64,000 nucleotides of DNA. Source: Cypionkella sp. (GTDB lineage: Bacteria > Pseudomonadota > Alphaproteobacteria > Rhodobacterales > Rhodobacteraceae). The stretch covers positions 1 to 64,000 of the forward strand of contig NZ_JAQGKQ010000051.1 of assembly GCF_028290025.1 (NCBI RefSeq), given 5' to 3'. Below are positions 62,996-64,000 of this stretch, one piece after another (the stretch's first letter is position 1; each line of letters opens with the position of its first letter). The notes below the pieces were generated by a model, which was not told the DNA's origin, did no database searches, and was given only the letters and a program-made list of their open reading frames with translations. Both the position numbers and the translations under genes were made by a program.

Positions 62996-64000
62996 TCACT
63001 GATCCTTGTAGTTGACCGACTTTTTATCGGTATCTGGTGCCGATTTCTGCCGCCGCACCACCAGTTTATTCAGCGCATTCACATAAGCCTTCACGCTCGC
63101 CACGACCGTATCGGTATCTGCCGAGGCCCCGGTGACGATGCGACCAGCTTCCTCCATCCGCACTGAAACCGTGGCTTGAGCGTCGGTGCCTTCGGTCACG
63201 GCTTGCACCTGATAAAGTTGCAAGCTGGCAGAGTGAGGGAACAGCATTTTCACCGCGTTGAACGCCGCATCGACCGGGCCATCACCTGTGGCATCAATAG
63301 AGTGATCCACACCGTCGATGGTCAGGGTCAGTTCAGCCTCACGCGGGCCTTCAGTGCCGCAGACCACGCGCAGGCGTTTGACTTGGATGGTGTCATGCGC
63401 ATCATTGGTGGCTTCATCGGCGACCAAGGCGAGCAGGTCTTCGTCGTAGACCTCTTTCTTGCTGTCGGCCAACGCTTTGAAGCGCACGAAGACGTCGTTC
63501 AACTGGTTGTCGGCCAATTCATAGCCGAGTTCTTTCAGTTTGGAGCGCAAGGCAGCGCGGCCCGAATGTTTGCCCATAGAAATATTATGCGCAGTCAGGC
63601 CGATGTCGGCGGGGCGCATGATCTCGAAGGTTTCGATGTTTTTCAGCACGCCATCTTGGTGGATACCGCTTTCGTGCAGGAAGGCGTTTTTCCCGACGAT
63701 GGCTTTGTTGAACTGCACCGCGAATCCCGAGACGCTGGAAACACGGCGGGAAAGGTTCATAATCTTGGTGGTGTCGATCCCGGTGCGATACGGCATGATG
63801 TCGTTGCGGACTTTCATCGCCATCACGACTTCTTCCAGCGCGGTGTTGCCCGCGCGCTCGCCCAAGCCATTGATGGTGCATTCGATCTGGCGGGCACCAG
63901 CCTCAACTGCGGCCAAGGAGTTCGCGGTCGCCATGCCGAGGTCGTTGTGGCAATGGGTGGCGAAAATTACTTCGTCGGCGCCGGGCACACGTTCCAGCAA
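62996..64000 (-). CDS. leuA: 2-isopropylmalate synthase, 5' end missing
   Basis: The frame is open to the right edge, so only the last 334 residues of about 520 are present. LeuA condenses acetyl-CoA with 2-oxoisovalerate in leucine synthesis. The metal-binding HCHNDLG motif, CTINGLGERAGNTALEE, FLHESGIHQDGVLK and the GKHSGRAAL linker are seen, then the C-terminal regulatory domain for leucine feedback (about the last 130 residues). The start codon is outside the window. Confidence 0.96.
   Translation of the reverse strand: MLERVPGADEVIFATHCHNDLGMATANSLAAVEAGARQIECTINGLGERAGNTALEEVVMAMKVRNDIMPYRTGIDTTKIMNLSRRVSSVSGFAVQFNKAIVGKNAFLHESGIHQDGVLKNIETFEIMRPADIGLTAHNISMGKHSGRAALRSKLKELGYELADNQLNDVFVRFKALADSKKEVYDEDLLALVADEATNDAHDTIQVKRLRVVCGTEGPREAELTLTIDGVDHSIDATGDGPVDAAFNAVKMLFPHSASLQLYQVQAVTEGTDAQATVSVRMEEAGRIVTGASADTDTVVASVKAYVNALNKLVVRRQKSAPDTDKKSVNYKDQ

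Overview
The window is a high-GC stretch of a chromosome from an alphaproteobacterium, most likely a Rhodobacterales (Rhodobacteraceae/Roseobacter-type) species. This rests on gene content and order: a glpR / glpDSTPQUV glycerol ABC locus, a fused allantoinase-OHCU decarboxylase, a PuuE/AllE/AllA ureide route, an LldD-type lactate dehydrogenase, an mreBCD-mrdA-rodA operon, and dispersed GC-rich hairpin repeats of a kind I associate with this family. Nearly every base lies in or near genes. I see no prophage, insertion sequence, plasmid origin or CRISPR array.

Layout. 1-7.5 kb: trpA 3' end, lldD, an MFS exporter, rplY, a glycosyltransferase, pth and rpoN, with a gene-free tract at 3.8-4.1 kb that ends in an orphan terminator and may encode a small RNA. 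7.6-14.3 kb: a solitary HyuA-type protein, a Met tRNA, a small membrane protein coupled to a STAS/SpoIIAA-like protein, a CorA transporter, a PhnM relative that has lost recognisable metal ligands, and a DnaQ-like exonuclease. 14.4-23.4 kb: a structured, gene-free segment, then the complete glycerol uptake and oxidation locus with its DeoR-family repressor on the opposite strand. 23.4-26.6 kb: a MacA/MacB-type tripartite exporter. 26.7-30.2 kb: urate-ureide degradation (uraH, puuE-uraD, allE, allA). 30.2-35 kb: an acetyltransferase, an EEP hydrolase, a kinase plus phospholyase-like pair and a CbiX-like chelatase. 35-41.3 kb: a PuuA-like ligase and a class III aminotransferase, then a TetR-controlled AruH/AruI pair for arginine transamination. 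41.6-46.2 kb: a CDF cation exporter, an SH3 protein, a 2-hydroxyacid dehydrogenase, aqpS-arsC arsenate detoxification and TerC. 46.3-53.5 kb: an RpiR regulator divergent from a five-gene catabolic set (amidohydrolase, glutamine-synthetase-like ligase, aldehyde dehydrogenase, iron alcohol dehydrogenase, FAD amino acid dehydrogenase). 53.6-64 kb: EamA, GhrA and a DUF1345 protein downstream of the rod-shape operon, then an SDR enzyme and the 3' part of leuA.

How the parts fit. The theme is uptake and catabolism of small nitrogen and carbon compounds (lactate, glycerol, ureides, arginine, amines) with several local regulators. The most interesting candidate system is the 46.3-53.5 kb RpiR cluster. 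Its enzyme set fits a gamma-glutamyl-protected route for amino-alcohol or amine breakdown, although each gene alone would receive a generic annotation. Other points worth attention are the PhnM paralog without its metal-site residues, the asymmetric GlpS/GlpT ATPase pair, two structured gene-free segments with intrinsic terminators, and a four-copy hairpin repeat with a compensatory base-pair change.
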